From Papaver somniferum (taxonomy: Eukaryota > Streptophyta > Magnoliopsida > Ranunculales > Papaveraceae): 64,000 nucleotides of DNA. Below are positions 1 through 15,000 of the stretch, piece after piece. The notes below the pieces were generated by a model that was given only the letters and a program-made list of their open reading frames with translations, searched no databases and had not been told where the DNA came from. Every line of letters begins with the position of its first letter. Within the stretch, counting starts at the first letter, position 1. Where the stretch lies: positions 2,401,531-2,465,530 of the forward strand of contig NW_020650526.1 of assembly GCF_003573695.1 (NCBI RefSeq). Reading direction: 5' to 3'. The position numbers and the translations under genes are program-made.

Positions 1-3000
1 GTGAGTGGACTACTATAAGTCGGAATCTTCGTACGAACGATGAATTCATCCATTTACAGGTAAGATTCCTTTGGAATATTCCCCGAAACATAAAACAAAA
101 CATATTTTGGCATATTTACGCATACCATGGCTCCGAGATCGAAACCTGGCCGTGAGTGGATTACTATAAGTCGGAATCTTCGTACGAACGATGAATTCAT
201 CCATTTACAAGTAAGATTCCTTCAGAATATACCCTAAAACCTTTAAAAAAACATATTCTGGCATATTGTACGCATACCATGGCTCCGAGATCGAAAACTG
301 GCCGTGAGTGGACTACTATAAGTCGCTTCGTACGAACGATGAATTCATCCGTTTACAGGTAAGATTCATTCGCAATATTCTCTAAAACCTTAAACAAACC
401 ATATTCTCGCATATTTACGCATACCATGGCTCCGAGATCGAAAACTGGATTGTGAGTGGACTACTATAAGCCGGAATCTTCGTACGAACGATGAATTCAT
501 CCATTTACAGATAATATTCCTTTGGAATATTCCCCGAAACATAAAACAAACCTTATTCTTGCATATTGTATGCAAACCCTAGCTCCGAGATCGAAACCTG
601 GCCGTCAGTGTACTATTATAAGTCGGAAATTTCGTAAGAACGATGAATCCATCCATTTACAGATAATATTCCTTTGGAATATTCCCCGAAACATAAAACA
701 AACCTTATTCTTGCATATTGTATGCAAGCCATGGCTCCGAGATCGAAACCTGGCCGTCAGTGGACTATTATAAGTCGGAATCTTCGTGCGAACGATGAAT
801 TCATCTATTTACAAGTAAGATTCCTTCAGAATATACCCTAAAACCTTTAAAAAACATATTCTGGCATATTGTACGCATTCCATGGCTCCGAGATCGAAAA
901 CTGGCCGTGAGTGGACTATTATAAGTCGCTTCGTACGAACGATGAATTCATCCATTTACAGGTAAGATTCATTCGCAATATTCTCTAAAACCTTAAACAA
1001 ACCATATTCTGGCATATTTACGCATACCATGGCTCCGAGGTCGAAAACTGGATTGTGAGTGGACTACTATAAGTCGGAATCTTCGTACGAACGATGAATT
1101 CATCCATTTACAGGTAATATTCCTTTGGAATAATCCCCGAAACATAAAACAAACCTTATTCTTGCATATTGTATGCAAACCCTGGCTCCGAGATTGAAAC
1201 CTGGCCGTCAGTGTACTACTATAAGTCGGAAATTTCGTAAGAACGATGAATCCATCCATTTACAGATAAGATTCCTTTGGAATATTCCCCGAAACATAAA
1301 ACAAACCTTATTCTTGCATATTGTATGCAAGCCATGGCTCCGAGATCGAAACCTGGCCGTTAGTGGAGTATTATAAGTCGGAATCTTCGTACGAACGATG
1401 AATTCATCCATTTACAAGTAAGATTCCTTCAGAATATACCCTAAAACCTTTAAAAAAACATATTCAGGCATATTGTACGCATTCCATGGCTCTGAGATCG
1501 AAAACTGGCTGTGAGTGGATTACTATAAGTCGGAATCTTCGTACGAACGATGAATTCATCCATTTACAGGTAAGATTCATTCGCAATATTCTCTAAAACC
1601 TTAAACAAACCATATTCTGGCATATTTACGCATACCATGGCTCCGAGGTCGAAAACTGGATTGTGAGTGGACTACTATAAGTCGGAATCTTCGTACGAAC
1701 GATGAATTCATCCATTTACAGGTAATATTCCTTTGGAATATTCCCTGAAACATAAAACAAACCTTATTCTTGCATATTGTATGCAAACCCTGGCTCCGAG
1801 ATCGAAACCTGGCCGTCAGTGTACTACTATAAGTCGGAAATTTCGTAAGAACGATGAATCCATCCATTTACAGATAAGATTCCTTTGGAATATTCCCCGA
1901 AACATAAAACAAACCTTATTCTTGCATATTGTATGCAAGCCATGGCTCCGAGATCGAAACCTGGCCGTCAGTGGACTATTATAAGTCAGAATCTTCGTAC
2001 GAACGATGAATTCATCCATTTACAAGTAAGATTCCTTCAGAATATACCCTAAAACATTTAAAATAACGTATTCTGGCATATTGTACGCATTCCATGGCTC
2101 CGAGATCGAAAACTGGCCGTGAGTGGACTACTATAAGTCGGAATCTTCGTACGAACGATGAATTCATCCATTTACAGGTAAGATTCATTCGGAATATTCT
2201 CTAAAACCTTAAACAAACCATATTGTGGTATATTTACGCATACCATGGCTCCGAGATCGAAAACTGGATTGTGAGTGGACTACTATAAGTCGGAATCTTC
2301 GTACGAACGATGAATTCATCCATTTACAGGTAATATTCCTTTGGAATATTCCCCGAAACATAAAACAAACCTTATTCTTGCATATTGTATGCAAACCCTG
2401 GCTCCGAGATCGAAACCTGGCCGTCAGTGTACTACTATAAGTCGGAAACTTCGTAAGAACGATGAATCCATCCATTTACAGATAAGATTCCTTTAGAATA
2501 TTCCCCGAAACATAAAACAAACCTTATTCTTGCATATTGTATGCAAGCCATGGCTCCGAGATCGAAACCTGGCCGTCAGTGGAGTATTATAAGTCGGAAT
2601 CTTCGTGCGAACGATGAATTCATCCATTTACAAGTAAGATTCCTTCAGAATATACCCTAAAACCTTTAAAAAACATATTCTGGCATATTGTACGCACACC
2701 ATGGCTCCGAGATCGAAAACTGGCCGTGAGTGGACTACTATAAGTCGCTTCGTACGAACGATGAATTGATCCATTTACAGATAAGGTTCATTCGCAATAT
2801 TCTCTAAAACCTTAAACAAACCATATTCTGGCATATTTACGCATACCATGGCTCCGAGGTCGAAAACTGGATTGTGAGTGGACTACTATAAGTTGGAATC
2901 TTCGTAAGAACGATGAATTCATCCATTTACAGGTAATATTCCTTTGGAATATTCCCCGAAACATAAAACAAACCTTATTCTTGCATATTGTATGCAAACC

Positions 3001-6000
3001 CTGGCTCCGAGATCGAAACCTGGCCGTCAGTGTACTACTATAAGTCGGAAATTTCATAAGAACGATGAATCCATCCATTTACAGAGAAGATTCCTTTGGA
3101 ATATTCCCCGAAACATAAAACAAACCTTATTCTTGCATATTGTATGCAAGCCATGGCTACGAGATCGAAACCTGGCCGTCAGTGGACTATTATAAGTCAG
3201 AATCTTCGTACGAACGATGAATTCATCCATTTACAAGTAAGATTCCTTCAGAATATACCCTAAAACATTTAAAAAAACGTATTCTGGCATATTGTACGCA
3301 TTCCATGGCTCCGAGATCGAAAACTGGCCGTGAGTGGACTACTATAAGTCGGAATCTTCGTACGAACGATGAATTCATCCATTTACAGGTAAGATTCATT
3401 CGGAATATTCTCTAAAACCTTAAACAAACCATATTGTGGCATATTTACGCATACCATGGCTCCGAGATCGAAAACTGGATTGTGAGTGGACTACTATAAG
3501 TCGGAATCTTCGTACGAACGATGAATTCATCCATTTACAGGTAATATTCCTTTGGAATATTCCCCGAAACATAAAACAAACCTTATTCTTGCATATTGTA
3601 TGCAAACCCTGGCTCTGAGATCGAAAACTGGCCGTGAGTGGACTACTATAAGTCGGAATCTTCGTACGAACGATGAATTCATCCATTTACAAGTAAGATT
3701 CCTTCAGAATATACCCTAAAACATTTAAAAAAACGTATTATGGCATATTGTACGCATTCCATGGCTCCGAGATCGAAAACTGGCCGTGAGTGGACTACTA
3801 TAAGTCGGAATCTTCGTACGAACGATGAATTCATCCATTTACAGGTAAGATTCATTCGGAATATTCTCTAAAACCTTAAACAAACCATATTGTGGCATAT
3901 TTACGCATACCATGGCTCCGAGATCGAAAACTGGATTGTGAGTGGACTACTATAAGTCGGAATCTTCGTACGAACGATGAATTCATCCATTTACAGGTAA
4001 TATTCCTTTGGAATATTCCCCGAAACATAAAACAAACCTTATTCTTGCATATTGTATGCAAACCCTGGCTCTGAGATCGAAAACTGGCCGTGAGTGGACT
4101 ACTATAAGTCGGAATCTTCGTACGAACGATGAATTCATCCATTTACAGGTAAGATTCCTTTGGAATATTCCCCGAAACATAAAACAAAACATATTTTGGC
4201 ATATTTACGCATACCATGGCTCCGAGATCGAAACCTGGCCGTGAGTGGATTACTATAAGTCGGAATCTTCGTACGAACGATGAATTCATCCATTTACAAG
4301 TAAGATTCCTTCAGAATATACCCTAAAACCTTTAAAAAAACATATTCTGGCATATTGTACGCATACCATGGCTCCGAGATCGAAAACTGGCCGTGAGTGG
4401 ACTACTATAAGTCGCTTCGTACGAACGATGAATTCATCCATTTACAGGTAAGATTCATTCGCAATATTCTCTAAAACCTTAAACAAACCATATTCTGGCA
4501 TATTTACGCATACCATGGCTCCGAGATCGAAAACTGGATTGTGAGTGGACTACTATAAGCCGGAATCTTCGTACGAACGATGAATTCATCCATTTACAGG
4601 TAATATTCCTTTGGAATATTCCCCGAAACATAAAACAAACCTTATTCTTGCATATTGTATGCAAACCCTAGCTCCGAGATCGAAACCTGGCCGTCAGTGT
4701 ACTACTATAAGTCGGAAATTTCGTAAGAACGATGAATCCATCCATTTACAGATAAGATTCCTTTGGAATATTCCCCGAAACATAAAACAAACCTTATTCT
4801 TGCATATTGTATGCAAGCCATGGCTCCGAGATCGAAACCTGGCCATCAGTGGACTATTATAAGTCGGAATCTTCGTGCGAACGATGAATTCATCCATTTA
4901 CAAGTAAGATTCCTTCAGAATATACCGTAAAACCTTTAAAAAAACATATTCAGGCATATTGTACGCATTCCATGGCTCTGAGATCGAAAACTGGCCGTGA
5001 GTGGATTACTATAAGTCGGAATCTTCGTACGAACGATGAATTCATCCATTTACAGGTAAGATTCATTCGCAATATTCTCTAAAACCTTAAACAAACCATA
5101 TTCTAGTATATTTACGCATACCATGGCTCCGAGGTCGAAAACTGGATTGTGAGTGGACTACTATAAGTCGGAATCTTCGTAAGAACGATGAATTCATCCA
5201 TTTACAGGTAATATTCCTTTGGAATATTCCCCGAAACATAAAACAAACCTTATTCTTGCATATTGTATGCAAACCCTGGCTCCGAGATCGAAACCTGGCC
5301 GTCAGTGTACTACTATAAGTCAGAAATTTCGTAAGAACGATGAATCCATCCATTTACAGATAAGATTCCTTTGGAATATTCCCCGAAACATAAAACAAAC
5401 CTTATTCTTGCATATTGTATGCAAGCCATGGCTCCGAGATCGAAACCTGGCCGTTAGTGGAGTATTATAAGTCGGAATCTTCGTACGAACGATGAATTCA
5501 TCCATTTACAAGTAAGATTCCTTCAGAATATACCCTAAAACCTTTAAAAAAACATATTCAGGCATATTGTACGCATTCCATGGCTCTGAGATCGAAAACT
5601 GGCCGTGAGTGGATTACTATAAGTCGGAATCTTCGTACGAACGATGAATTCATCCATTTACAGGTAAGATTCATTCGCAATATTCTCTAAAACCTTAAAC
5701 AAACCATATTCTGGCATATTTACGCATACCATGGCTCCGAGGTCGAAAACTGGATTGTGAGTGGACTACTATAAGTCGGAATCTTCGTACGAACGATGAA
5801 TTCATCCATTTACAGGTAATATTCCTTTGGAATATTCCCCGAAACATAAAACAAACCTTATTCTTGCATATTGTATGCAAACCCTGGCTCCGAGATCGAA
5901 ACCTGGCCGTCAGTGTACTAGTATAAGTCGGAAATTTCGTAAGAACGATGAATCCATCCATTTACAGATAAGATTCCTTTGGAACATTCCCCGAAACATA

Positions 6001-9000
6001 AAACAAACCTTATTCTTGCATATTGTATGCAAGCCATGGCTCCGAGATCGAAACCTGGCCGTTAGTGGACTATTATAAGTCGGAATCTTCGTACGAACGA
6101 TGAATTCATCCATTTACAAGTAAGATTCCTTCAGAATATACCCTAAAACCTTTAAAAAACATATTCTGGCATATTATACGCATACCATGGCTCCGAGATC
6201 GAAAACTGGCCGTGAGTGGACTACTATAAGTCGGTTCGTACGAACGATGAATTCATCCATTTACAGATAAGATTCATTCGCAATATTCTCTAAAACCTTA
6301 AACAAACCATATTCTGGCATATTTACGCATACCATGGCTCCGAGGTCGAAAACTGGATTGTGAGTGGACTACTATAAGTCGGAATCTTCGTACGAACGAT
6401 GAATTCATCCATTTACAGGTAATATTCCTTTGGAATATTCCCCGAAACATAAAACAAACCTTATTCTTGCATATTGTATGCAAGCCATGGCTCCGAGATC
6501 GAAACCTGGCCGTTAGTGGACTATTATAAGTCGGAATCTTCGTACGAACGATGAGTTCATCCATTTACAAGTAAGATTCCTTCAGAATATACCCTAAAAC
6601 CTTTAAAAAAACATATTCAGGCATATTGTACGCATTCCATGGCTCTGAGATCGAAAACTGGCCGTGAGTGGATTACTATAAGTCGGAATCTTCGTACGAA
6701 CGATGAATTCATCCATTTACAGGTAATATTCCTTTGGAATATTCCCCGAAACATAAAACAAACCTTATTCTTGCATATTGTATGCAAACCCTGGCTCCGA
6801 GATTGAAACCTGGCCGTCAGTGTACTACTATAAGTCGGAAATTTCGTAAGAACGATGAATCCATCCATTTACAGATAAGATTCCTTTGGAATATTCCCCG
6901 AAACATAAAACAAACCTTATTCTTGCATATTGTATGCAAGCCATGGCTCCGAGATCGAAACCTGGCCGTCAGTGGACTATTATAAGTCAGAATCTTCGTA
7001 CGAACGATGAATTCATCCATTTACAAGTAAGATTCCTTCAGAATATACCCTAAAACATTTAAAAAAACGTATTCTGGCATATTGTACGCATTCCATGGCT
7101 CCGAGATCGAAAACTGGCCGTGAGTGGACTACTATAAGTCGGAATCTTCGTACGAACGATGAATTCATCCATTTACAGGTAAGATTCATTCGGAATATTC
7201 TCTAAAACCTTAAAGAAACCATATTGTGGTATATTTACGCATACCATGGCTCCGAGATCGAAAACTGGATTGTGAGTGGACTACTATAAGTCGGAATCTT
7301 CGTACAAACGATGAATTCATCCATTTACAGGTAATATTCCTTTGGAATATTCCCCGAAACATAAAACAAACCTTATTCTTGCATATTGTATGCAAACCCT
7401 GGCTCCGAGATCGAAACCTGGCCGTCAGTGTACTACTATAAGTCGGAAATTTCGTAAGAACGATGAATCCATCCATTTACAGATAAGATTCCTTTAGAAT
7501 ATTCCCCGAAACATAAAACAAACCTTATTCTTGCATATTGTATGCAAGCCATGGCTCCGAGATCGAAACCTGGCCGTCAGTGGAGTATTATAAGTCGGAA
7601 TCTTCGTGCGAACGATGAATTCATCCATTTACAAGTAAGATTCCTTCAGAATATACCCTAAAACCTTTAAAAAACATATTCTGGCATATTGTACGCATAC
7701 CATGGCTCCGAGATCGAAAACTGGCCGTGAGTGGACTACTATAAGTCGCTTCGTACGAACGATGAATTCATCCATTTACAGATAAGATTCATTCGCAATA
7801 TTCTCTAAAACCTTAAACAAACCATATTCTGGCATATTTACGCATACCATGGCTCCGAGGTCGAAAACTGGATTGTGAGTGGACTACTATAAGTCGGAAT
7901 CTTCGTACGAACGATGAATTCATCCATTTACAGGTAATATTCCTTTGGAATATTCCCCGAAACATAAAACAAACCTTATTCTTGCATATTGTATGCAAAC
8001 CCTGGCTCCGAGATCGAAACCTGGCCGTCAGTGTACTACTATAAGTCGGAAATTTCGTAAGAACGATGAATCCATCCATTTACAGATAAGATTCCTTTGG
8101 AATATTCCCCGAAACATAAAACAAACCTTATTCTTGCATATTGTATGCAAGCCATGGCTCCGAGATCGAAACCTGGCCGACAGTGGACTATTATAAGTCA
8201 GAATCTTCGTACGAACGATGAATTCATCCATTTACAAGTAAGATTCCTTCAGAATATACCCTAAAACATTTAAAAAAACGTATTATGGCATATTGTACGC
8301 ATTCCATGGCTCCGAGATCGAAAACTGGCCGTGAGTGGACTACTATAAGTCGGAATCTTCGTACGAACGATGAATTCATCCATTTACAGGTAAGATTCAT
8401 TCGGAATATTCTCTAAAACCTTAAACAAACCATATTGTGGCATATTTACGCATACCATGGCTCCGAGATCGAAAACTGGATTGTGAGTGGACTACTATAA
8501 GTCGGAATCTTCGTACGAACGATGAATTCATCCATTTACAGGTAATATTCCTTTGGAATATTCCCCGAAACATAAAACAAACCTTATTCTTGCATATTGT
8601 ATGCAAACCCTGGCTCTGAGATCGAAAACTGGCCGTGAGTGGACTACTATAAGTCGGAATCTTCGTACGAACGATGAATTCATCCATTTACAAGTAAGAT
8701 TCCTTCAGAATATACCCTAAAACATTTAAAAAAACATATTCTGGCATATTGTACGCATTCCATGGCTCCGAGATCGAAAAATGGCAGTGAGTGGACTATT
8801 ATAAGTCGCTTCGTACGAACGATGAATTCATCCATTTACATGTAAGATTCATTCGCAATATTCTCTAAAACCTTAAACAAACCATATTCTGGCATATTTA
8901 CGCATACCATGGATCCGAGGTCGAAAACTAGATTGTGAGTGGACTACTATAAGTCGGAATCTTCGTACGAACGATGAATTCATCCATTTACAGGTAATAT

Positions 9001-12000
9001 TCCTTTGGAATATTCCCCGAAACATAAAACAAACCTTATTCTTGCATATTGTATGCAAACCCTGGCTCCGAGATTGAAACCTGGCCGTCAGTGTACTATT
9101 ATAAGTCGGAATCTTCATGCGAACGATGAATTCATCTATTTACAAGTAAGATTCCTTCAGAATATACCCTAAAATCTTTAAAAAACATATTCTGGCATAT
9201 TGTACGCATTCCATGGCTCCGAGATCGAAAAATGGCAGTGAGTGGACTATTATAAGTCGCTTCGTACGAACGATGAATTCATCCATTTACATGTAAGATT
9301 CATTCGCAATATTCTCTAAAACCTTAAACAAACCATATTCTGGCATATTTACGCATACCATGGATCCGAGGTCGAAAACTAGATTGTGAGTGGACTACTA
9401 TAAGTCGGAATCTTCGTACGAACGATGAATTCATCCATTTACAGGTAATATTCCTTTGGAATATTCCCCGAAACATAAAACAAACCTTATTCTTGCATAT
9501 TGTATGCAAACCCTGGCTCTGAGATCGAAAACTGGCCGTGAGTGGACTACTATAAGTCGGAATCTTCGTACGAACGATGAATTCATCCATTTACAGGTAA
9601 GATTCCTTTGGAATATTCCCCGAAACATAAAACAAAACATATTTTGGCATATTTACGCATACCATGGCTCCGAGATCGAAACCTGGCCGTGAGTGGATTA
9701 CTATAAGTCGGAATCTTCGTACGAACGATGAATTCATCCATTTACAAGTAAGATTCCTTCAGAATATACCCTAAAACCTTTAAAAAAACATATTCTGGCA
9801 TATTGTACGCATACCATGGCTCCGAGATCGAAAACTGGCCGTGAGTGGACTACTATAAGTCGCTTCGTACGAACGATGAATTCATCCATTTACAGGTAAG
9901 ATTCATTCGCAATATTCTCTAAAACCTTAAACAAACCATATTCTGGCATATTTACGCATACCATGGCTCCGAGGTCGAAAACTGGATTGTGAGTGGATTA
10001 CTATAAGTCGGAATCTTCGTACGAACGATGAATTCATCCATTTACAGGTAATATTCCTTTGGAATATTCCCCGAAACATAAAACAAACTTTATTCTTGCA
10101 TATTGTATGCAAACCCTGGCTCTGAGATCGAAACCTGGCCGTCAGTGTACTACTATAAGTCGGAAATTTCGTAAGAACGATGAATCCATCCATTTACAGA
10201 TAAGATTCCTTTGGAATATTCCCCGAAACATAAAACAAACCTTATTCTTGCATATTGTATGCAAGCCATGGCTCCGAGATCGAAACCTGGCCGTCAGTGG
10301 ACTATTATAAGTCAGAATCTTCGTACGAACGATGAATTCATCCATTTACAAGTAAGATTCCTTCAGAATATACCCTAAAACATTTAAAAAAACGTATTCT
10401 GGCATATTGTACGCATTCCATGGCTCCGAGATCGAAAACTGGCCGTGAGTGGACTACTTTAAGTCGGAATCTTCGTACGGACGATGAATTCATCCATTTA
10501 CAGGTAAGATTCATTCGGAATATTCTCTAAAACCTTAAACAAACCATATTGTGGCATATTTACGCATACCATGGCTCCGAGATCGAAAACTGGATTGTGA
10601 GTGGACTACTATAAGTCGGAATCTTCGTACGAACGATGAATTCATCCATTTACAGGTAATATTCCTTTGGAATATTCCCCGAAACATAAAACAAACCTTA
10701 TTCTTGCATATTGTATGCAAACCCTGGCTCCGAGATCGAAACCTGGCCGTCAGTGTACTACTATAAGTCGGAAATTTCGTAAGAACGATGAATCCATCCA
10801 TTTACAGAGAAGATTCCTTTGGAATATTCCCCGAAACATAAAACAAACCTTATTCTTGCATATTGTATGCAAGCCATGGCTCCGAGATCGAAACCTGGCC
10901 GTCAGTGGACTATTATAAGTCAGAATCTTCGTACGAACGATGAATTCATCCATTTACAAGTAAGATTCCTTCAGAATATACCCTAAAACATTTAAAAAAA
11001 CGTATTCTGGCATATTGTACGCATTCCATGGCTCCGAGATCGAAAACTGGCCGTGAGTGGACTACTTTAAGTCGGAATCTTCGTACGGACGATGAATTCA
11101 TCCATTTACAGGTAAGATTCATTCGGAATATTCTCTAAAACCTTAAACAAACCATATTGTGGCATATTTACGCATACCATGGCTCCGAGATCGAAAACTG
11201 GATTGTGAGTGGACTACTATAAGTCGGAATCTTCGTACGAACGATGAATTCATCCATTTACAGGTAATATTCCTTTGGAATATTCCCCGAAACATAAAAC
11301 AAACCTTATTCTTGCATATTGTATGCAAACCCTGGCTCTGAGATCGAAAACTGGCCGTGAGTGGACTACTATAAGTCGGAATCTTCGTACGAACGATGAA
11401 TTCATCCATTTACAAGTAAGATTCCTTCAGAATATACCCTAAAACATTTAAAAAAACATATTCTGGCATATTGTACGCATTCCATGGCTCCGAGATCGAA
11501 AAATGGCAGTGAGTGGACTATTATAAGTCGCTTCGTACGAACGATGAATTCATCCATTTACATGTAAGATTCATTCGCAATATTCTCTAAAACCTTAAAC
11601 AAACCATATTCTGGCATATTTACGCATACCATGGATCCGAGGTCGAAAACTAGATTGTGAGTGGACTACTATAAGTCGGAATCTTCGTACGAACGATGAA
11701 TTCATCCATTTACAGGTAATATTCCTTTGGAATATTCCCCGAAACATAAAACAAACCTTATTCTTGCATATTGTATGCAAACCCTGGCTCCGAGATTGAA
11801 ACCTGGCCGTCAGTGTACTATTATAAGTCGGAATCTTCATGCGAACGATGAATTCATCTATTTACAAGTAAGATTCCTTCAGAATATACCCTAAAATCTT
11901 TAAAAAACATATTCTGGCATATTGTACGCATTCCATGGCTCCGAGATCGAAAAATGGCAGTGAGTGGACTATTATAAGTCGCTTCGTACGAACGATGAAT

Positions 12001-15000
12001 TCATCCATTTACATGTAAGATTCATTCGCAATATTCTCTAAAACCTTAAACAAACCATATTCTGGCATATTTACGCATACCATGGATCCGAGGTCGAAAA
12101 CTAGATTGTGAGTGGACTACTATAAGTCGGAATCTTCGTACGAACGATGAATTCATCCATTTACAGGTAATATTCCTTTGGAATATTCCCCGAAACATAA
12201 AACAAACCTTATTCTTGCATATTGTATGCAAACCCTGGCTCTGAGATCGAAAACTGGCCGTGAGTGGACTACTATAAGTCGGAATCTTCGTACGAACGAT
12301 GAATTCATCCATTTACAGGTAAGATTCCTTTGGAATATTCCCCGAAACATAAAACAAAACATATTTTGGCATATTTACGCATACCATGGCTCCGAGATCG
12401 AAACCTGGCCGTGAGTGGATTACTATAAGTCGGAATCTTCGTACGAACGATGAATTCATCCATTTACAAGTAAGATTCCTTCAGAATATACCCTAAAACC
12501 TTTAAAAAAACATATTCTGGCATATTGTACGCATACCATGGCTCCGAGATCGAAAACTGGCCGTGAGTGGACTACTATAAGTCGCTTCGTACGAACGATG
12601 AATTCATCCATTTACAGGTAAGATTCATTCGCAATATTCTCTAAAACCTTAAACAAACCATATTCTGGCATATTTACGCATACCATGGCTCCGAGGTCGA
12701 AAACTGGATTGTGAGTGGATTACTATAAGTCGGAATCTTCGTACGAACGTTGAATTCATCCATTTACAGGTAATATTCCTTTGGAATATTCCCCGAAACA
12801 TAAAACAAACCTTATTCTTGCATATTGTATGCAAACCCTGGCTCCGAGATCGAAACCTGGACGTCAGTGTACTACTATAAGTCGGAAATTTCGTAAGAAC
12901 GATGAATCCATCCATTTACAGATAAGATTCCTTTGGAATATTCCCCGAAACATAAAACAAACCTTATTCTTGCATATTGTATGCAAGCCATGGCTCCGAG
13001 ATCGAAACCTGGCCGTTAGTGGACTATTATAAGTCGGTATCTTCGTACGAACGATGAATTCATCCATTTACAAGTAAGATTCCTTCAGAATATACCCTAA
13101 AACCTTTAAAAAAACATATTCAGGCATATTGTACGCATTCCATGGCTCTGAGATCGAAAACTGGCCGTGAGTGGATTACTATAAGTCGGAATCTTCGTAC
13201 GAACGATGAATTCATCCATTTACAGGTAAGATTCATTCGGAATATTCTCTAAAACCTTAAACAAACCATATTGTGGCATATTTACGCATACCATGGCTCC
13301 GAGATCGAAAACTGGATTGTGAGTGGACTACTATAAGTCGGAATCTTCGTACGAACGATGAATTCATCCATTTATAGGTAATATTCCTTTGGAATATTCC
13401 CCGAAACATAAAACAAACCTTATTCTTGCATATTGTATGCAAACCCTGGCTCTGAGATCGAAAACTGGCCGTGAGTGGACTACTATAAGTCGGAATCTTC
13501 GTACGAACGATGAATTCATCCATTTACAGGTAAGATTCCTTTGGAATATTCCCCGAAACATAAAACAAAACATATTTTGGCATATTTACGCATACCATGG
13601 CTCCGAGATCGAAACCTGGCCGTGAGTGGATTACTATAAGTCGGAATCTTCGTACGAACGATGAATTCATCCATTTACAAGTAAGATTCCTTCAGAATAT
13701 ACCCTAAAACCTTTAAAAAAACATATTCTGGCATATTGTATGCATACCATGGCTCCGAGATCGAAAACTGGCCGTGAGTGGACTACTATAAGTCGCTTCG
13801 TACGAACGATGAATTCATCCATTTACAGGAAAGATTCATTCGCAATATTCTCTAAAACCTTAAACAAACCATATTCTGGCATATTTACGCATACCATGGC
13901 TCCGAGACCGAAAACTGGATTGTGAGTGGACTACTATAAGCCGGAATCTTCGTACGAACCATGAATTCATCCATTTACAGGTAATATTCCTTTGGAATAT
14001 TCCCGAAACATAAAACAAACCTTATTCTTGCATATTGTATGCAAACCCTAGCTCCGAGATCGAAACCTGGCCGTCAGTGTACTATTATAAGTCGGAAATT
14101 TCGTAAGAACGATGAATCCATCCATTTACAGATAAGATTCCTTTGGAATATTCCCCGAAACATAAAACAAACCTTATTCTTGCATATTGTATGCAAGCCA
14201 TGGCTCCGAGATCGAAACCTGGCCATCAGTGGACTATTATAAGTCGGAATCTTCGTGCGAACGATAAATTCATCTATTTACAAGTAAGATTCCTTCAGAA
14301 TATACCCTAAAACCTTTAAAAAACATATTCTGGCATATTGTACGCATTCCATGGCTCAGAGATCGAAAACTGGCCGTGAGTGGACTATTATAAGTCGCTT
14401 CGTACGAACGATGAATTCATCCATTTACAGGTAAGATTCATTCGCAATATTCTCTAAAACCTTAAACAAACCATATTCTGGCATATTTACGCATACCATG
14501 GCTCCGAGGTCGAAAACTGGATTGTGAGTGGATTACTATAAGTTGGAATCTTCGTACGAACGTTGAATTCATCCATTTACAGGTAATATTCCTTTGGAAT
14601 ATTCCCCGAAACATAAAACAAACCTTATTCTTGCATATTGTATGCAAACCCTGGCTCCGAGATCGAAACCTGGCCGTCAGTGTACTACTATAAGTCGGAA
14701 ATTTCGTAAGAACGATGAATCCATCCATTTACAGATAAGATTCCTTTGGAATATTCCCCGAAACATAAAACAAACCTTATTCCTGCATATTGTATGCAAG
14801 CCATGGCTCCGAGATCGAAACCTGGCCGATAGTGGACTATTATAAGTCGGAATCTTCGTACGAACGATGAATTCATCCATTTACAAGTAAGATTCCTTCA
14901 GAATATACCCTAAAACCTTTAAAAAAACATATTCAGGCATATTGTACGCATTCCATGGCTCTGAGATCGAAAACTGGCCGTGAGTGGATTACTATAAGTC

